DNA of 64,000 nt, from the NCBI GenBank assembly GCA_021324915.1, contig JAJPIC010000010.1, positions 17,683 through 81,682 on the forward strand, given 5' to 3'. The translations under genes were made by a program, and so were the position numbers. Numbering within the stretch: position 1 is the stretch's first letter; each line of letters starts with the position of its first letter. The notes under the pieces were generated by a model. It was not told the origin of the DNA, searched no databases, and was given only the letters and a program-made list of their open reading frames with translations. This DNA is from Beijerinckiaceae bacterium (GTDB lineage: Bacteria; Pseudomonadota; Alphaproteobacteria; Rhizobiales; Beijerinckiaceae). Positions 9,035 to 18,636 of the stretch are shown here, piece by piece.

Positions 9035-9664
9035 ATGTCGCCAGATTTTCTCAAGACGGCTTTCGTCACCATGTTGGTGACGATCGATCCGCCCGGGCTC
9101 GCGCCCATCTTTATCGGCCTCACCTTGGGCATGAGCAAGGAGGTGAAGCGCGAAGTCGCACTGCGCGCTGCGCTGCTGGCGTTTGCAATTCTCGCGATCT
9201 TCGCCTTCGGCGGCGGCGCGATTATGAGCGCGCTCGGCATTTCCCTTCCCGCCTTCCGCATCGCCGGCGGCCTGCTCCTCTTCTATATCGCTTTCGAGAT
9301 GATCTTCGAGCTGCGCAGCCACCGGGACAAGGAACTCGCGAGCGATGCGGTGGCGGTCGACCATGTGCGCAATCTCGCCGCTTTTCCCTTGGCGATCCCG
9401 CTCATGAGCGGACCAGGCTCGATCACGGCGACCATATTGCTCGCCGGCCGCGCAAACGGCAATTGGCAGGCGCTCGCCGGGCTCATGGCGATCATCGCCT
9501 TGGTAATCCTCTTCTGCTATTTTGCGTTCCGCCTGTCCGAACAGGTCGCGCGCCTGCTCGGCACGACCGGCAATTTGGTGTTGAGCCGCATGCTGGGCGT
9601 CGTGCTGGCGGCGCTCGCCATCCAATTTGTCATCGACGGAGTGCTGACCGTCATGGGCACATGA
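9035..9664 (+). CDS. MarC family integral membrane protein
   Basis: 209 residues with six hydrophobic segments. The family pattern is clear: FVTMLVTIDPPGLAPIFIGL at the N-terminus, AFPLAIPLMSGPGSITATIL in the middle, and RMLGVVLAALAIQFVIDGV at the end. The frame is open far upstream, but the protein begins at ATG 9035; everything before it is antisense to the MFS gene. The MarC function is unknown, and the early link with multiple antibiotic resistance was not upheld. Its stop codon is directly next to the stop of the convergent methyltransferase gene. Confidence 0.88.
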   Translation: MSPDFLKTAFVTMLVTIDPPGLAPIFIGLTLGMSKEVKREVALRAALLAFAILAIFAFGGGAIMSALGISLPAFRIAGGLLLFYIAFEMIFELRSHRDKELASDAVAVDHVRNLAAFPLAIPLMSGPGSITATILLAGRANGNWQALAGLMAIIALVILFCYFAFRLSEQVARLLGTTGNLVLSRMLGVVLAALAIQFVIDGVLTVMGT

Positions 9665-10900
9665 TCATTCGGCAGCGAGATCCAACCGTTCGCGAGCCCG
9701 CAATTCCTCTTCCCTCGTCTCGATATAGGCTCGTGTCAGCGGCACCTTATCGATGCTCTTGGCGATCTGAATCTGGAAGACGACCTGATCCTCATATTCG
9801 AAGGCGCATTGGGCGATCGACAGATAGAATTCCCACATCCGGCAGAACCTTTCACCGTAAAGCGCCTTTGCCTCGTCGCGATGCGCCAGAAATCGCCTGA
9901 GCCAATGCGCCAAAGTCTTCGCGTAATGCAGACGCAGGATTTCGATGTCGGTTGCATATAGGCCGGCGCGTTCGATAGCCGGCACGATTTCGGAGAGCGA
10001 GGGAATATAGCCGCCCGGGAAAATATATTTGAGCGCCCACGGATTGACGCCGCGCGGCGGCCCGTAACGGCCGATCGTATGGAGAAGCGCGACCCCATCC
10101 GGCGCAAGATGAGAGGCGAGCTTGCGGAAGAACAAGGAATAATGCGCGCGGCCCACATGTTCGAACATGCCGACCGAGACGATGCGATCGAACGTGCCGC
10201 GGATGTCGCGGTAGTCCTGCAAGAGGAAGGAAATATCCGCCTTCTCTTCCGCCAGGCGTGCCTCTGCAAAATCGAGCTGCGCCCGCGACAGTGTAAGACC
10301 TGTGACCCGCGCACTGCAGTATCTGGCGAGATAAAAGGCAAGTCCGCCGAAGCCGCAGCCGATGTCGAGCACGCGATGGCCTGGCTCGATCAGCAATTTG
10401 GCGGCGATATGCCTCTGCTTGGCCCGCTGCGCCGTGTCGAGATCGGCATCATCCGTTTCGAAATAGGCGCAAGAATATTGCCAGTCGGAATCGAGGAACA
10501 GGCGATAGAGATCATTGCCGATATCGTAATGATGCGCGACATTCGCGCTCGCGCGGCGTAAAGTGTTACGCATCATTTTCTGGATCGCGAGCCGCGTCTC
10601 TTGCAGAAGCTCGACCCAGCGTGAGCCGCCGCCCTGCGCCATATTGCGCATCGCAACCGCGATCACATCATAGATCGAGCCGCGCAGAACGACGATGCGA
10701 CCCTCCATATAGAGCTCGCCGAAGGCAAGCTCCGGGTCGCGCAGCAGCTCCGCCTTTACGCCTTCGTCTTCTATTCTCACGAGCGGCGGCGGCTGCGTCT
10801 GCGCAGAGCCCACTGTGTAGCGCGTGCCGTCAGGCTCCTCGATCTCGATCGCGCCCACGCGAATGAGTTGCGCCAGAAACTTGCGAAACAATGTGCCCAT
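9665..10900 (-). CDS. cfa: Cyclopropane-fatty-acyl-phospholipid synthase family methyltransferase
   Basis: 411 residues. The SAM-binding motif VLDIGCGFGGLAFYLAR lies around residues 176-192. It is preceded by HHYDIGNDLYRLFLDSDWQY, the segment that defines CFA synthases, and followed by SVGMFEHVGRAHY with the active-site region. These enzymes add a methylene group from S-adenosylmethionine across double bonds of membrane phospholipid acyl chains, commonly in stationary phase or acid stress. Rhizobiales usually carry several paralogues, so methylation rather than cyclopropanation is possible. The gene is divergent from the SulP transporter gene. Confidence 0.88.
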   Translation of the reverse strand: MGTLFRKFLAQLIRVGAIEIEEPDGTRYTVGSAQTQPPPLVRIEDEGVKAELLRDPELAFGELYMEGRIVVLRGSIYDVIAVAMRNMAQGGGSRWVELLQETRLAIQKMMRNTLRRASANVAHHYDIGNDLYRLFLDSDWQYSCAYFETDDADLDTAQRAKQRHIAAKLLIEPGHRVLDIGCGFGGLAFYLARYCSARVTGLTLSRAQLDFAEARLAEEKADISFLLQDYRDIRGTFDRIVSVGMFEHVGRAHYSLFFRKLASHLAPDGVALLHTIGRYGPPRGVNPWALKYIFPGGYIPSLSEIVPAIERAGLYATDIEILRLHYAKTLAHWLRRFLAHRDEAKALYGERFCRMWEFYLSIAQCAFEYEDQVVFQIQIAKSIDKVPLTRAYIETREEELRARERLDLAAE

Positions 10901-11040
10901 GGACTCTCAGCGTTTCGCGCGAAAGGAGGCCCGCGTCAATTGTGCCCAGGCGGCCAAAGCCTTCGCCCGTTATCAAAATTCTGTTCCCGTGTTTGCCCAG
11001 CGGCTTTAAGCTTCCGCCTTTTCGGGAATCGGGAGCCGGT

Positions 11041-12720
11041 ATGGTGCAAGGGCAGAGCCCGCAGGCGACGACGCGGCGCATTTGGCCGGCATTCCGCTCG
11101 TTGCAGGGCTATGGGTCCCGTTACCTTTCCGCCGATCTCGTCGCCGGGTTGAACCTTGCCGCGATCGCCATTCCTGCACAGATGGCGACGGCGCATTTGG
11201 CCGGATTTCCGCCGCAGATCGGCTTCTTCGCATTTCTCGCCGGGACGATCGGCTTTGCGGCCTTCGGCGACAACCATCGGCTCTGCGCCTGCGCCGATTC
11301 GACAATCGCCCCGATTTTTTCCGGCAGTCTCACGCTGATCGCCGCAGCGGGCACGCAGGATTACGCCCTGCTCTGCGCCGCGCTCGCCCTCCTTGTCGGC
11401 GCAATTCTCGTGGCCGCCGGCGCTTTCCGCCTGGGCCGGATCAGCGATCTCCTGTCGATCCCGGTGACTGTCGGCTTTCTCGCAGGGATCGCCGCGCACA
11501 TCATCTTTTCGCAATTGCCCGACATTTTCGGGACCGCGCCGCCTCAGGACATAGCCGGCGCCTTTGCCGCATTTGCCAAAGCCAATCCCTTCACGCTCGC
11601 CATTGCCTTCGGCGAACTTGCAGCCATTCTATTTTTCGAGCGATTGAGCGCACGCATTCCCGCGGCCCTCATCGGCCTTATCGTAGCGACTTGTGCGGTT
11701 CTTCTATTTCGGCTCGAGACGCATGGCGTTGCCGTGCTGGGCGAGGTGCCGAACGCTTTGCCGACTTTCGGCCTGCCGGCGAGGCTTCCGGCCTTCGACC
11801 TCGAACAGGTCGTGCCGCTCGCCCTCATCATCGCGATCGTGATCATGGTACAGACGGCTGCCACGACGCGTTCATTTCCTTCCGACCCCGACAAGCCGCC
11901 GGACATCGACCGCGATTTCGTCGGCGTCGGCGCGGGCAGCCTGGTCGCCGGGCTCTTCGGCGCGTTTCCGGTCGATGCGAGCCCGCCTTCGACGGAGATC
12001 GTGGTGGCGAGCGGCGGGCGTTCGCAGCTCGCCTGCCTCATCGCGTCGCTGATCCTTCTTGTCTTGCTCCTGTTCGGCACGTCCCTTTTGCGCCACGTGC
12101 CGCAGGCGGCGCTTGCCGGCGTGTTGCTCTTCGTCGCGCTGAAGATCATCAGGTTCGATCGGATCGCGATCATTTACCGGCAATCCTTCCCCGAATTTCT
12201 ACTGATAATTGCAACCGCCGCCGCGATCATTGTTCTGCCCATCGAGCAAGGTGTTGCAATCGGCATCGGGCTCTCGCTTGTCCACGGGATCTGGAGCATG
12301 GCGAGCGGGACGATCGTCGCGTTCGAGCGCGTGCCTGGAACTTCCATCTGGTGGCCGCCCCAGGCCGGCCAACGCGGCGAGACATTGGCCGGTGTCGCCG
12401 TGCTCGGCTTCGACGCGCCGCTCTCATTCCTGAACGCCGATCGTTTTCATCGCCAGCTAACAGCGGCGACGGAAGCTGCTTCGCCGAAATTGATCGTCCT
12501 CGAGGCGACCAGCATTTCCGAAATCGATTTCACCGCCGCCGAGATGCTCAAGCAAGTGATCCGCGAATGTCGTGCCGGCGGAGCCGAATTTGCCATCGCG
12601 CGCCTCGAATCGGTGCGCGCTCAGGAAGCGGTGCGCAGATTCAGGATCGAGGAGGCCTTGAGCGACAACCGCATTTTCCACAGCGTCGACGAGGCGGTCA
12701 AAGTGCTCGCCAAAGCATGA
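11041..12720 (+). CDS. SulP family anion transporter with C-terminal STAS domain
   Basis: 559 residues from ATG 11041, which follows GGAGCCGGT. The frame is open further upstream, but that part overlaps the divergent methyltransferase gene. The N-terminus has GYGSRYLSADLVAGLNLAAIAIPAQMATAHLAG, the SulP signature, followed by ten or more membrane segments. The last roughly 110 residues form a STAS domain (VAVLGFDAPLSFLNADRF; LEATSISEIDFTAAEMLKQV). The family carries sulfate, bicarbonate or dicarboxylates; the substrate is not decidable here. The stop codon lies inside the first copy of a palindromic repeat. Confidence 0.9.
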   Translation: MVQGQSPQATTRRIWPAFRSLQGYGSRYLSADLVAGLNLAAIAIPAQMATAHLAGFPPQIGFFAFLAGTIGFAAFGDNHRLCACADSTIAPIFSGSLTLIAAAGTQDYALLCAALALLVGAILVAAGAFRLGRISDLLSIPVTVGFLAGIAAHIIFSQLPDIFGTAPPQDIAGAFAAFAKANPFTLAIAFGELAAILFFERLSARIPAALIGLIVATCAVLLFRLETHGVAVLGEVPNALPTFGLPARLPAFDLEQVVPLALIIAIVIMVQTAATTRSFPSDPDKPPDIDRDFVGVGAGSLVAGLFGAFPVDASPPSTEIVVASGGRSQLACLIASLILLVLLLFGTSLLRHVPQAALAGVLLFVALKIIRFDRIAIIYRQSFPEFLLIIATAAAIIVLPIEQGVAIGIGLSLVHGIWSMASGTIVAFERVPGTSIWWPPQAGQRGETLAGVAVLGFDAPLSFLNADRFHRQLTAATEAASPKLIVLEATSISEIDFTAAEMLKQVIRECRAGGAEFAIARLESVRAQEAVRRFRIEEALSDNRIFHSVDEAVKVLAKA

Positions 12721-12903
12721 TCCCGAAAAGTAGAGACCGGTTTTCGGACAAGATCATGCGCAAAAAGCATGATCCCGAAAAGTGGAGGCCGGTTTTCGGA
12801 CAAGATCATGCGAAAGAAGCACGATCCCGAAAAGTGGAGGCCGGTTTTCGGACAAGATCATGCGCAAAAAGCATGATCCCGAAAACTGGAAGCCGGTTTT
12901 CGT
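12715..12903. repeat. Array of four palindromic repeats, GCATGATC-arm type
   Basis: Units lie at 12715-12759, 12767-12811, 12819-12863 and, truncated, 12871-12902, at a 52-base period. Each full unit reads GCATGATC, CCGAAAAGTGG, a short loop, CCGGTTTTCGG, GATCATGC. The outer arms and the CCGAAAA/TTTTCGG inner arms can pair into a long hairpin. Unit 1 contains the SulP stop codon. The element looks like the short palindromic repeats dispersed in Rhizobiales genomes. Related copies occur at 16390 and 37025. Confidence 0.85.
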
Positions 12904-12924
12904 GGGCCGCGCACTTAAATGCGC

Positions 12925-13206
12925 TCAGATCGGCGTGAGACGCGTCCGCCGCGATTTGCGCTCGACAATTACCGTGCGGGCCGTGCCTTCGCGGCTCGTC
13001 GCGACGACGCGCGGAGCCTGGCGCATGGTCTTCATCACTTCCGCGCGAACCACCTCGACCGGCAGATCCATGAATCCGGCGGCGATTTCGATCTGCTCGG
13101 CCAACTGATCGGTGAGACCTTGTGCGGCAGTGATCGCTTCTTCAAGCGTTGGCGGATCATGCCGGACACGGCGCGGTCCATATTTAGTTTCCCAAGTATC
13201 CGACAT
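12925..13206 (-). CDS. Conserved-looking hypothetical protein, 93 aa
   Basis: Starts MSDTWETKYGPRRVRHDPP, then has a helical middle with TLEEAITAAQGLTDQLAEQIEIAAGFM and a basic C-terminus (VERKSRRTRLTPI). It has no membrane segment, signal peptide or motif that I recognise. The acidic helix and basic tail suggest a small cytoplasmic, possibly nucleic-acid-associated protein, but this is a guess. The gene sits between two palindromic repeat clusters of different type. The coding character (charged helices, no low-complexity translation of repeats) supports a real gene. Confidence 0.55.
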   Translation of the reverse strand: MSDTWETKYGPRRVRHDPPTLEEAITAAQGLTDQLAEQIEIAAGFMDLPVEVVRAEVMKTMRQAPRVVATSREGTARTVIVERKSRRTRLTPI

Positions 13207-13303
13207 CAAATGCGCCCCTTCGCGCGATAATTATCGCGAGATGATCGCGTTGCAGCAAGATCCGGGGGCCGCGACAATTGGCGCGAAACATTCGAGTTCC
13301 TGA

Positions 13304-13401
13304 GCGTCGGATTGTCCCAAAACCGGTGCCCACTTTCGGGTCCGATGCTTTTCTCGAGCATCGGATTGTCCCAAAACCGGTGCCCACTTTGGGTCCGATG
13401 C
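13304..13401. repeat. Two palindromic repeats, GCATCGGA-arm type
   Basis: Two units at 13304-13348 and 13358-13401, in the opposite orientation to the large array at 56470. Each has outer arms of GCATCGGA/TCCGATGC type and an inner core AAAACCGGTGCCCACTTT. The second unit ends two bases from the rdgB stop codon, so the pair may act as a 3' hairpin for the rdgB-rph transcript. Confidence 0.8.
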
Positions 13402-13402
13402 T

Positions 13403-14035
13403 TTAGAGGCAAGCTTTTGCGAAAGCCTGGAAGGCGCGGGCGCGATGCGAGAGCGCCGGAGATCCGTCTGCGGGAATGGCTTGCTTTTCGGCCGTCATCA
13501 TCTCGCCGAAGGTTCGCTTCAATCCATCGGGAAGGAAAATAGGGTCATAGCCAAAACCGAGTGTCCCGCGCGGCGGAAAGACGAGCGTGCCGTCGACCTT
13601 GCCTTCGAAGCTTTCGACCGCTCCATCCGGCCGAGCGAGCGCGATCACCGAGATGAAATGCGCACGATAGGGCGGTTCAGCACCCGTCGCGCGTATCGCG
13701 GCCTCGACCTTTTCGATCGCAGCGGCGAAATCGCGCGGGCCGCCGGGCCCTATCTCCGCCCAGCGGGCCGATTGGAGCCCCGGCGCGCCGCCGAGCGCAT
13801 CGACACAGAGCCCGGAATCATCCGCAAGCGCCGGCAAGCCCGAGGCCTGCGCCGCCGCACGCGCCTTCAATTCGGCATTTTCCACGAACGTGGCGCCCGT
13901 CTCTTCCGGTTCCGGCAGGCCGAGTTCGCCGGCGGAAACCGTGTCGATCCCGTAGGGCGCGAGCAATTCCCGCATTTCCCAAAGCTTGCCCGAATTATGG
14001 GTCGCGATGACGAGCCGGCCGCTCAACCGCGTCAT
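13403..14035 (-). CDS. rdgB: Non-canonical purine NTP pyrophosphatase (RdgB/HAM1)
   Basis: 210 residues. The family motif is at the N-terminus ([18 protein letters not shown]; the SHNxxK-type substrate site reads THNSGK). [13 protein letters not shown] and [18 protein letters not shown] follow, the latter supplying the catalytic and metal-binding acids. It hydrolyses ITP, dITP and XTP to monophosphates and keeps deaminated purines out of DNA and RNA. The start at 14035 shares one base with the rph stop codon, so the two genes are translationally coupled, the usual arrangement in alphaproteobacteria. Confidence 0.95.
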   Translation of the reverse strand: MTRLSGRLVIATHNSGKLWEMRELLAPYGIDTVSAGELGLPEPEETGATFVENAELKARAAAQASGLPALADDSGLCVDALGGAPGLQSARWAEIGPGGPRDFAAAIEKVEAAIRATGAEPPYRAHFISVIALARPDGAVESFEGKVDGTLVFPPRGTLGFGYDPIFLPDGLKRTFGEMMTAEKQAIPADGSPALSHRARAFQAFAKACL

Positions 14036-14748
14036 CAAGCAATCGCCTGTTTCTGCAATTCGATGAGCCGGGCGATCCCGGCGCGCGCGAGACCGAGCAT
14101 CGTGACGAGATCGGCCTCGCCGAACACCGCCGCTTCCGCCGTCGCCTGGACCTCGACCAGGGAGCCCGCGCCGGTAATGACGAAATTTGCATCCGTCTCC
14201 GCTGCGACATCTTCCGCGTAATCGAGATCGAGCACCGCCTGGCCGCTCGACATCCCGCAAGACACCGCCGCGACATGATCGCGCAACGGAATGTCCTTGA
14301 TGATCGAGCGCCCGTGCATCCATTTGAGACAATCGCGCAGCGCAACCCAAGCGCCGGTAATCGCTGCCGTTCGCGTGCCGCCGTCGGCCTGCAGGACGTC
14401 GCAGTCGATCGTGATCTGGCGCTCGCCGATTGCTTGCAAATCGGTGACCGCGCGCAAGCTGCGGCCGATGAGCCGCTGAATCTCCTGCGTGCGTCCGGAT
14501 TGGCGTCCCGCCGTCACCTCGCGCTTGCAGCGCGTTTGAGTGGCGCGCGGCAGCATGGAATATTCGGCCGTTATCCAGCCGCGGCCCTGGCCGCGCAGCC
14601 ATTGCGGCGGCTTGTCTTCGAGCGAGGCCGTGCACAGAACATGCGTATCGCCGAATTTAACGAGACAGGATCCTTCCGCAAACCGCGCGACATTGCGCTC
14701 GAGCGTGACAGGTCGCAATTCATCAGGCGCGCGTTTGGAAGGACGCAT
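14035..14748 (-). CDS. rph: Ribonuclease PH
   Basis: 237 residues beginning [19 protein letters not shown], the conserved RNase PH start. [20 protein letters not shown] and [20 protein letters not shown] are the phosphate- and substrate-binding segments. It trims the 3' end of tRNA precursors by phosphorolysis. It is full length, unlike the frameshifted rph of E. coli K-12. The gene overlaps rdgB by one base. In many alphaproteobacteria hrcA is divergent from rph; here the upstream region has no hrcA. Confidence 0.96.
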   Translation of the reverse strand: MRPSKRAPDELRPVTLERNVARFAEGSCLVKFGDTHVLCTASLEDKPPQWLRGQGRGWITAEYSMLPRATQTRCKREVTAGRQSGRTQEIQRLIGRSLRAVTDLQAIGERQITIDCDVLQADGGTRTAAITGAWVALRDCLKWMHGRSIIKDIPLRDHVAAVSCGMSSGQAVLDLDYAEDVAAETDANFVITGAGSLVEVQATAEAAVFGEADLVTMLGLARAGIARLIELQKQAIA

Positions 14749-15113
14749 GAAATCCTCTGACTGGTTTTAAAATGCAATTTGGCGGCGGGCGAATTCCGGA
14801 GCTGATGCTTAGGCGGTTCGGGCCCCCCGCGCAACAGCGAAGCTCGCCAGGGATTATGTCGACTGTTGCATGAGGACCGAAGCGCGGGCCTTGCAGCACT
14901 TGTGAAGCCGCAGGCGCGCTTTTTCCGAAACAGAATATTGGCTTTGCGCGTTGGATCTTTGCCGTGCCGGTCGCGGTGCGAAAAGCGCGGACACGGCCGT
15001 GGCGGCCTGGACCGGGATCCTGCCTCCGGGCTCCAGAAGCGATCTCGCGATGATTTGGATCGATGCCGAATCCGCAGATCTAACCCTTCACCGCAACCAT
15101 GAGAGGTTCAGCG
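14749..15113. other. Intergenic region without a recognisable gene
   Basis: About 365 bases between rph and the exported hypothetical gene. I see no coding frame with convincing composition, no tRNA-like fold and no clear repeat. It must hold the promoters of the two divergent genes. The short open frames here have no ribosome site and no family pattern. Confidence 0.5.
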
Positions 15114-15491
15114 ATGAAAAGCCTATTTATTGGAACTTTGGTCGTTGCCGGCTTCGTTGGCTTCGCCCCGCTTGCCTATGCCACCGGCCCGGGCTGCGTG
15201 CCTCCTGGGGCGGCGCTGGCCCATGCGCAGATGGTCACGAGCAGCGCCGGGGGCGTGGCGGTTCAGCTCGGCGGCGATCAAGCCGAAGACTTCCTCGACT
15301 ACGTCAACGACCATGTCGGACATTCGACCGACCTGTGGGGGCAAGGCGTGCTTGTCGAACGCTTCCCGGCGCTCGGCTTTGACACGATCGCAATCATCGA
15401 CGATGGCTGCGTCGACGAAGCGAAAGCCTTAAGGCTCGATCCGGCGACGACAGACCTTGCCTTGCAGGCCTCGCAACACGCCTTCGATTGA
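15114..15491 (+). CDS. Exported hypothetical protein, 125 aa
   Basis: Starts at ATG 15114 behind GAGAGGTTCAGCG. The first 23 residues form a signal peptide (MKSLFIGTLVVAGFVGFAPLAYA, cut after AYA). The mature part is small, acidic, and has two cysteines (TGPGCVPPG and DDGCVDEA) that could form one disulfide bond. I do not recognise a family. It stands alone between divergent and convergent genes, so context gives no function. A periplasmic location is the only firm inference. Confidence 0.6.
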   Translation: MKSLFIGTLVVAGFVGFAPLAYATGPGCVPPGAALAHAQMVTSSAGGVAVQLGGDQAEDFLDYVNDHVGHSTDLWGQGVLVERFPALGFDTIAIIDDGCVDEAKALRLDPATTDLALQASQHAFD

Positions 15492-15506
15492 GGCGCCGCG
15501 AACCGA

Positions 15507-16352
15507 TCATTGGGGCCAGTCGGCCCCGGTGAGCGCGACGCTCTTTTGCCAGAGCGCGGCAGCAAGACCATCGTCTTGCGCCGCGCGGGCCGGTGCGAGC
15601 GGCTTGCAATTCGAGAAATATTCCCCGCTCACGTCGGCGACTTCGGGCGAAGAGGCGAGATAGATGATCGTCTCGGCGCCCTTCTCCGGCGAAATAGCAA
15701 AACGTTGCACGAGCTTCAGCAGAGGGCTGATGATTCCGCCACTCTCGTGGCCGAAACGTGTCGCCACGAAACCTGGGTGAAGCGCATTGACGGTGACGGA
15801 GGTACCCTTAAGTCGGCGCGCCAGCTCTCGCGTGAAAAGGATATTTTCGAGCTTGGCGCGCGCATAGGCCTGAAGGCTCGTATATTTTTCGGTCTGCAGA
15901 TCGTCGATGTCGAAGCGCGCGCCGCGATGCGCCTCGGACGACGTATTGACGATCCGCGCTGGCGCCGAGGCGAGGAGCCGCTCGCGCAGGCCCATGGTAA
16001 CGACGAAATAAGAGAGATGATCGAGCGCGAAGGTCATCTCGAATCCGTCCTGCGTCAGCTGACGATTGGCGAACATGGCCCCTGCATTATTGATGAGCAC
16101 GTCAATGCGCGGCTCGGCCACGGCGATCTCGGCCGCGACGCGCCTCATATCGGCGAGCTGCGCCAGATCGGCATAAAAGATCCTATGTGCAAGGCCTGGC
16201 GCTACTTCGTTCAGCCGCGCGAGCGTCGCCTCGCCGCGCTTCGGATTGCGCGCGACCGCCACGATCCGCGCGCCCATGGCTGCCAGCTTAACAGCCGCGA
16301 CTTCGCCTATCCCAGAAGTCGCGCCGGTCATGACCACGGTTTTGCCTTGCAT
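15507..16352 (-). CDS. Short-chain dehydrogenase/reductase
   Basis: 281 residues with a Rossmann fold: TGATSGIGEVAA (residues 10-21, TGxxxGxG), NNAGAM (NNAG motif), and the catalytic YARAKLEN (YxxxK) preceded by the conserved serine in VNTSSEA. RNPKRGEATLAR after the second strand favours NADP. The overall pattern resembles retinol dehydrogenase/WW-oxidoreductase-like classical SDRs. The substrate is unknown, and the gene is not in an operon with pqq, which starts beyond a repeat and is separately transcribed. Confidence 0.88.
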   Translation of the reverse strand: MQGKTVVMTGATSGIGEVAAVKLAAMGARIVAVARNPKRGEATLARLNEVAPGLAHRIFYADLAQLADMRRVAAEIAVAEPRIDVLINNAGAMFANRQLTQDGFEMTFALDHLSYFVVTMGLRERLLASAPARIVNTSSEAHRGARFDIDDLQTEKYTSLQAYARAKLENILFTRELARRLKGTSVTVNALHPGFVATRFGHESGGIISPLLKLVQRFAISPEKGAETIIYLASSPEVADVSGEYFSNCKPLAPARAAQDDGLAAALWQKSVALTGADWPQ

Positions 16353-16389
16353 CGTCGAACCTCGCGCGTATCGGCGACGCAGGGCCTTC

Positions 16390-16465
16390 GCATGATCTTT
16401 CGGAAAACCGGAAACCGCTTTTCCTGATCATGCACTTTACCGGAAACCACTTTTCCGGATCATGC
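16390..16465. repeat. Two diverged palindromic repeats, GCATGATC-arm type
   Basis: GCATGATCTTTCGG to GATCATGC (16390-16433) followed by a second half-degenerate unit ending GGATCATGC at 16465. The core (CGGAAA, ACCGCTTTTCC) is related to the array at 12715 but has drifted. It ends two bases from the pqqE stop codon and could serve as the 3' hairpin of the pqq transcript. Confidence 0.7.
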
Positions 16466-16466
16466 T

Positions 16467-17600
16467 CTAAGCCGGCACCTGCGTCTTGAGCATGCGATAA
16501 TTATAATCAGATGCCGGCACGTTTTCATCGACCTCGTCGAAAGTCGCGGCGATTTCTGACACTTTGTCGTGATGCGGGGAGAGATGACAAATCGGATCGG
16601 CGTTGCGCGCATCCCCGGTGAGCGCCAGCGCCTGGCAGCGGCAGCCGCCGAAATCGACGGTCTTGCGCGGGCAAGAGCGGCAAGGCTCGCGCATCCATTC
16701 CGTGCCGCGGAAAGCATTGAACGCCGGCGCGTTGAACCAAATGTCGCCGAGCGAATGGTCGCGCACGTTCCAGAATTCGAGCCCGGGAATGGTTTCGGCA
16801 GCATGGCAAGGCAGAACCTTGCCGTGCGGGTTGACATTCAGCGTTCGCTTCGCCCAGCCGCCCATGCATGCCTTCGGATAGCGGGCGTAATAATCCGGAA
16901 TGACATGATCGATGACGATTTTTCCGGCATAGGTTTCGCGCAGGGCTTCGACTTCCGCGACCGCCTTGTCGACCTGCGCGCGAGACGGCATCAGGGCCTT
17001 ACGGTTGACGAGCGCCCAGACGTAATATTGCGTATGCGCGATCTCGACTCGTCGCGCACCGAGCTCGACGGCAAATTCGACCATGCGCCCGGCGCGGGCG
17101 ATATTGGCGCGGTGAATGACGGCATTGACGGTGAGCGGAAGGCCCGCTTCGTTCACCCATTTAGCGACATCCATCTTGCGCGCGAAGGCGCCTTTGTAGC
17201 CGGCGATCCTGTCGGCGGATTCCGGCGCGGCGTCCTGGATCGAGAGCTGCACATGGTCAAGACCGGCGTCAGCCAATTGCTTGAGGCGCTCTTGCGTCAG
17301 GCCGATGCCCGAGGTGATGAGATTGGTATAGAGCCCGACTTTCTTGCAATGCGCGACGATCTCGACGAGGTCGCGGCGCGCCGCCGGCTCCCCGCCGGAG
17401 AGATGCGCATGCAGGATGCCTATTGCGGCAGCTTCCGAAAAGACCCGCATCCAGTCGTGAGTTTCGAGTTCGCCGGCGCGCTGTTCGAGCTCGATCGGAT
17501 TTGAACAATAAGGGCAACCGAGCGGGCAGCGATGCGTCAACTCGGCAAGAATGCCGACCGGAGCCGCAATGGGCGTCGGCGTGGTCTCAAGCGCATTCAT
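16467..17600 (-). CDS. pqqE: PQQ biosynthesis radical SAM protein PqqE
   Basis: 377 residues. The radical SAM cluster motif CPLGCPYC has Cys25, Cys29 and Cys32. A C-terminal SPASM region carries the auxiliary Fe-S ligands ([30 protein letters not shown]). PqqE joins the side chains of Glu and Tyr in PqqA, the first committed step of pyrroloquinoline quinone synthesis, with PqqD as peptide chaperone. It overlaps pqqD by four bases. Confidence 0.97.
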   Translation of the reverse strand: MNALETTPTPIAAPVGILAELTHRCPLGCPYCSNPIELEQRAGELETHDWMRVFSEAAAIGILHAHLSGGEPAARRDLVEIVAHCKKVGLYTNLITSGIGLTQERLKQLADAGLDHVQLSIQDAAPESADRIAGYKGAFARKMDVAKWVNEAGLPLTVNAVIHRANIARAGRMVEFAVELGARRVEIAHTQYYVWALVNRKALMPSRAQVDKAVAEVEALRETYAGKIVIDHVIPDYYARYPKACMGGWAKRTLNVNPHGKVLPCHAAETIPGLEFWNVRDHSLGDIWFNAPAFNAFRGTEWMREPCRSCPRKTVDFGGCRCQALALTGDARNADPICHLSPHHDKVSEIAATFDEVDENVPASDYNYRMLKTQVPA

Positions 17601-17884
17601 AGGTCCACCATCCGTTTGGCGGCGAGTTCACTAAGGAGCGCCTTGACGTCGGCATCGACGCGGTCGCGCTCGGCATTGAACTTTGCGGCGAGATCATCGA
17701 CGATCTCACTCAATGTGGCGGTTCCATCGCAGCGCTTCAAGATCTCGACCGCGATGGGGTTGGTTTTCAAGACGCGTTCGGGGGCGAGCAATAACCATTC
17801 GCCGCGCGTCTCGTCGTGTTTCAGATGCACGCCGCGCGGCAGGCGCGGCTTGGCCTGATCGCTTATGGTCGCGAGATTGCTCAT
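17597..17884 (-). CDS. pqqD: PQQ biosynthesis peptide chaperone PqqD
   Basis: 95 residues from ATG 17884 ([19 protein letters not shown]). The fold is a RiPP recognition element: [20 protein letters not shown], then [23 protein letters not shown]. PqqD binds the PqqA peptide and presents it to PqqE. The frame is open further upstream, but that part lies within pqqC. The start overlaps the pqqC stop and the stop overlaps the pqqE start, so all three genes are coupled. Confidence 0.96.
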   Translation of the reverse strand: MSNLATISDQAKPRLPRGVHLKHDETRGEWLLLAPERVLKTNPIAVEILKRCDGTATLSEIVDDLAAKFNAERDRVDADVKALLSELAAKRMVDL

Positions 17885-18636
17885 GCCGCTTTGCCGCGCT
17901 CTGCAGCTATCGTACCGGGCACCCATGCGCCGGGCGGCAGCGCTTTGTCGACATAGGCGCTCCACAGCGCGTCGAGCTGCGCCCAGAGCACATTGCACTT
18001 GAACTCGAGCGCCTTGATCGCGAGCTCCTGTTCGGCGCGCGTCCCGGCATGGGCTTTGACGTAGTCGAGCGCCCATTCCGAATCCCGCTTCGCCTGCGGC
18101 GGGCGCTGCGAGAAATAGGCGAGCGTCTCCTTGCTGACGAAATCGTAGTTGGCCAGCATGCCGCTCATGCGCTCGCTGATGATATTGGGCGAGAAGAGCT
18201 CGGTGAGCGACGAGGCGACCGCCTCGAGCGGGCTGCGCGTGCGGCAGAATTCGACATAGGCATCGACGGCGAAACGCGTCGCCGGCAGAATGCCTTCGGT
18301 CGAGACGACGTAGTCGCGGGGAAAACCGAGACTATCGGTGAGCTTCAGCCAGCGCTCGATGCCGCCGTCGCCCGGCTTGAGGCCGTCGTGATCTTCGATC
18401 CGCTTGCGCCATTGGCGCCTGTCTTCCGTATCGGTGAGGCGCGTGAGAACCGTCGCGTCCTTGATCGGGATCATCGACTGATAATAATAGCGATTGAGCG
18501 CCCAGGCCTGAATTTCCTCGTAAGTGCACTGGCCGCTATATTGGCGGCGATGAAAGCGATGCCGATTGTGATAGCGCTCGGCTCCCACGTTGCGTAGCGC
18601 GGTCTCTAGGTCCTCGGGGCTCATAAGCGCGCTCAT
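17881..18636 (-). CDS. pqqC: Pyrroloquinoline-quinone synthase PqqC
   Basis: 251 residues from ATG 18636, preceded by a very good GGAGGTGAG. All-helical heme-oxygenase-like fold: HRFHRRQYSGQCTYEEIQAW, with active-site histidines and tyrosines, and MIPIKDATVLTRL. PqqC carries out the last step, ring closure and eight-electron oxidation of the AHQQ intermediate with oxygen, without metal or cofactor. The pqqB stop and pqqC start overlap as ATGA. Confidence 0.97.
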   Translation of the reverse strand: MSALMSPEDLETALRNVGAERYHNRHRFHRRQYSGQCTYEEIQAWALNRYYYQSMIPIKDATVLTRLTDTEDRRQWRKRIEDHDGLKPGDGGIERWLKLTDSLGFPRDYVVSTEGILPATRFAVDAYVEFCRTRSPLEAVASSLTELFSPNIISERMSGMLANYDFVSKETLAYFSQRPPQAKRDSEWALDYVKAHAGTRAEQELAIKALEFKCNVLWAQLDALWSAYVDKALPPGAWVPGTIAAERGKAA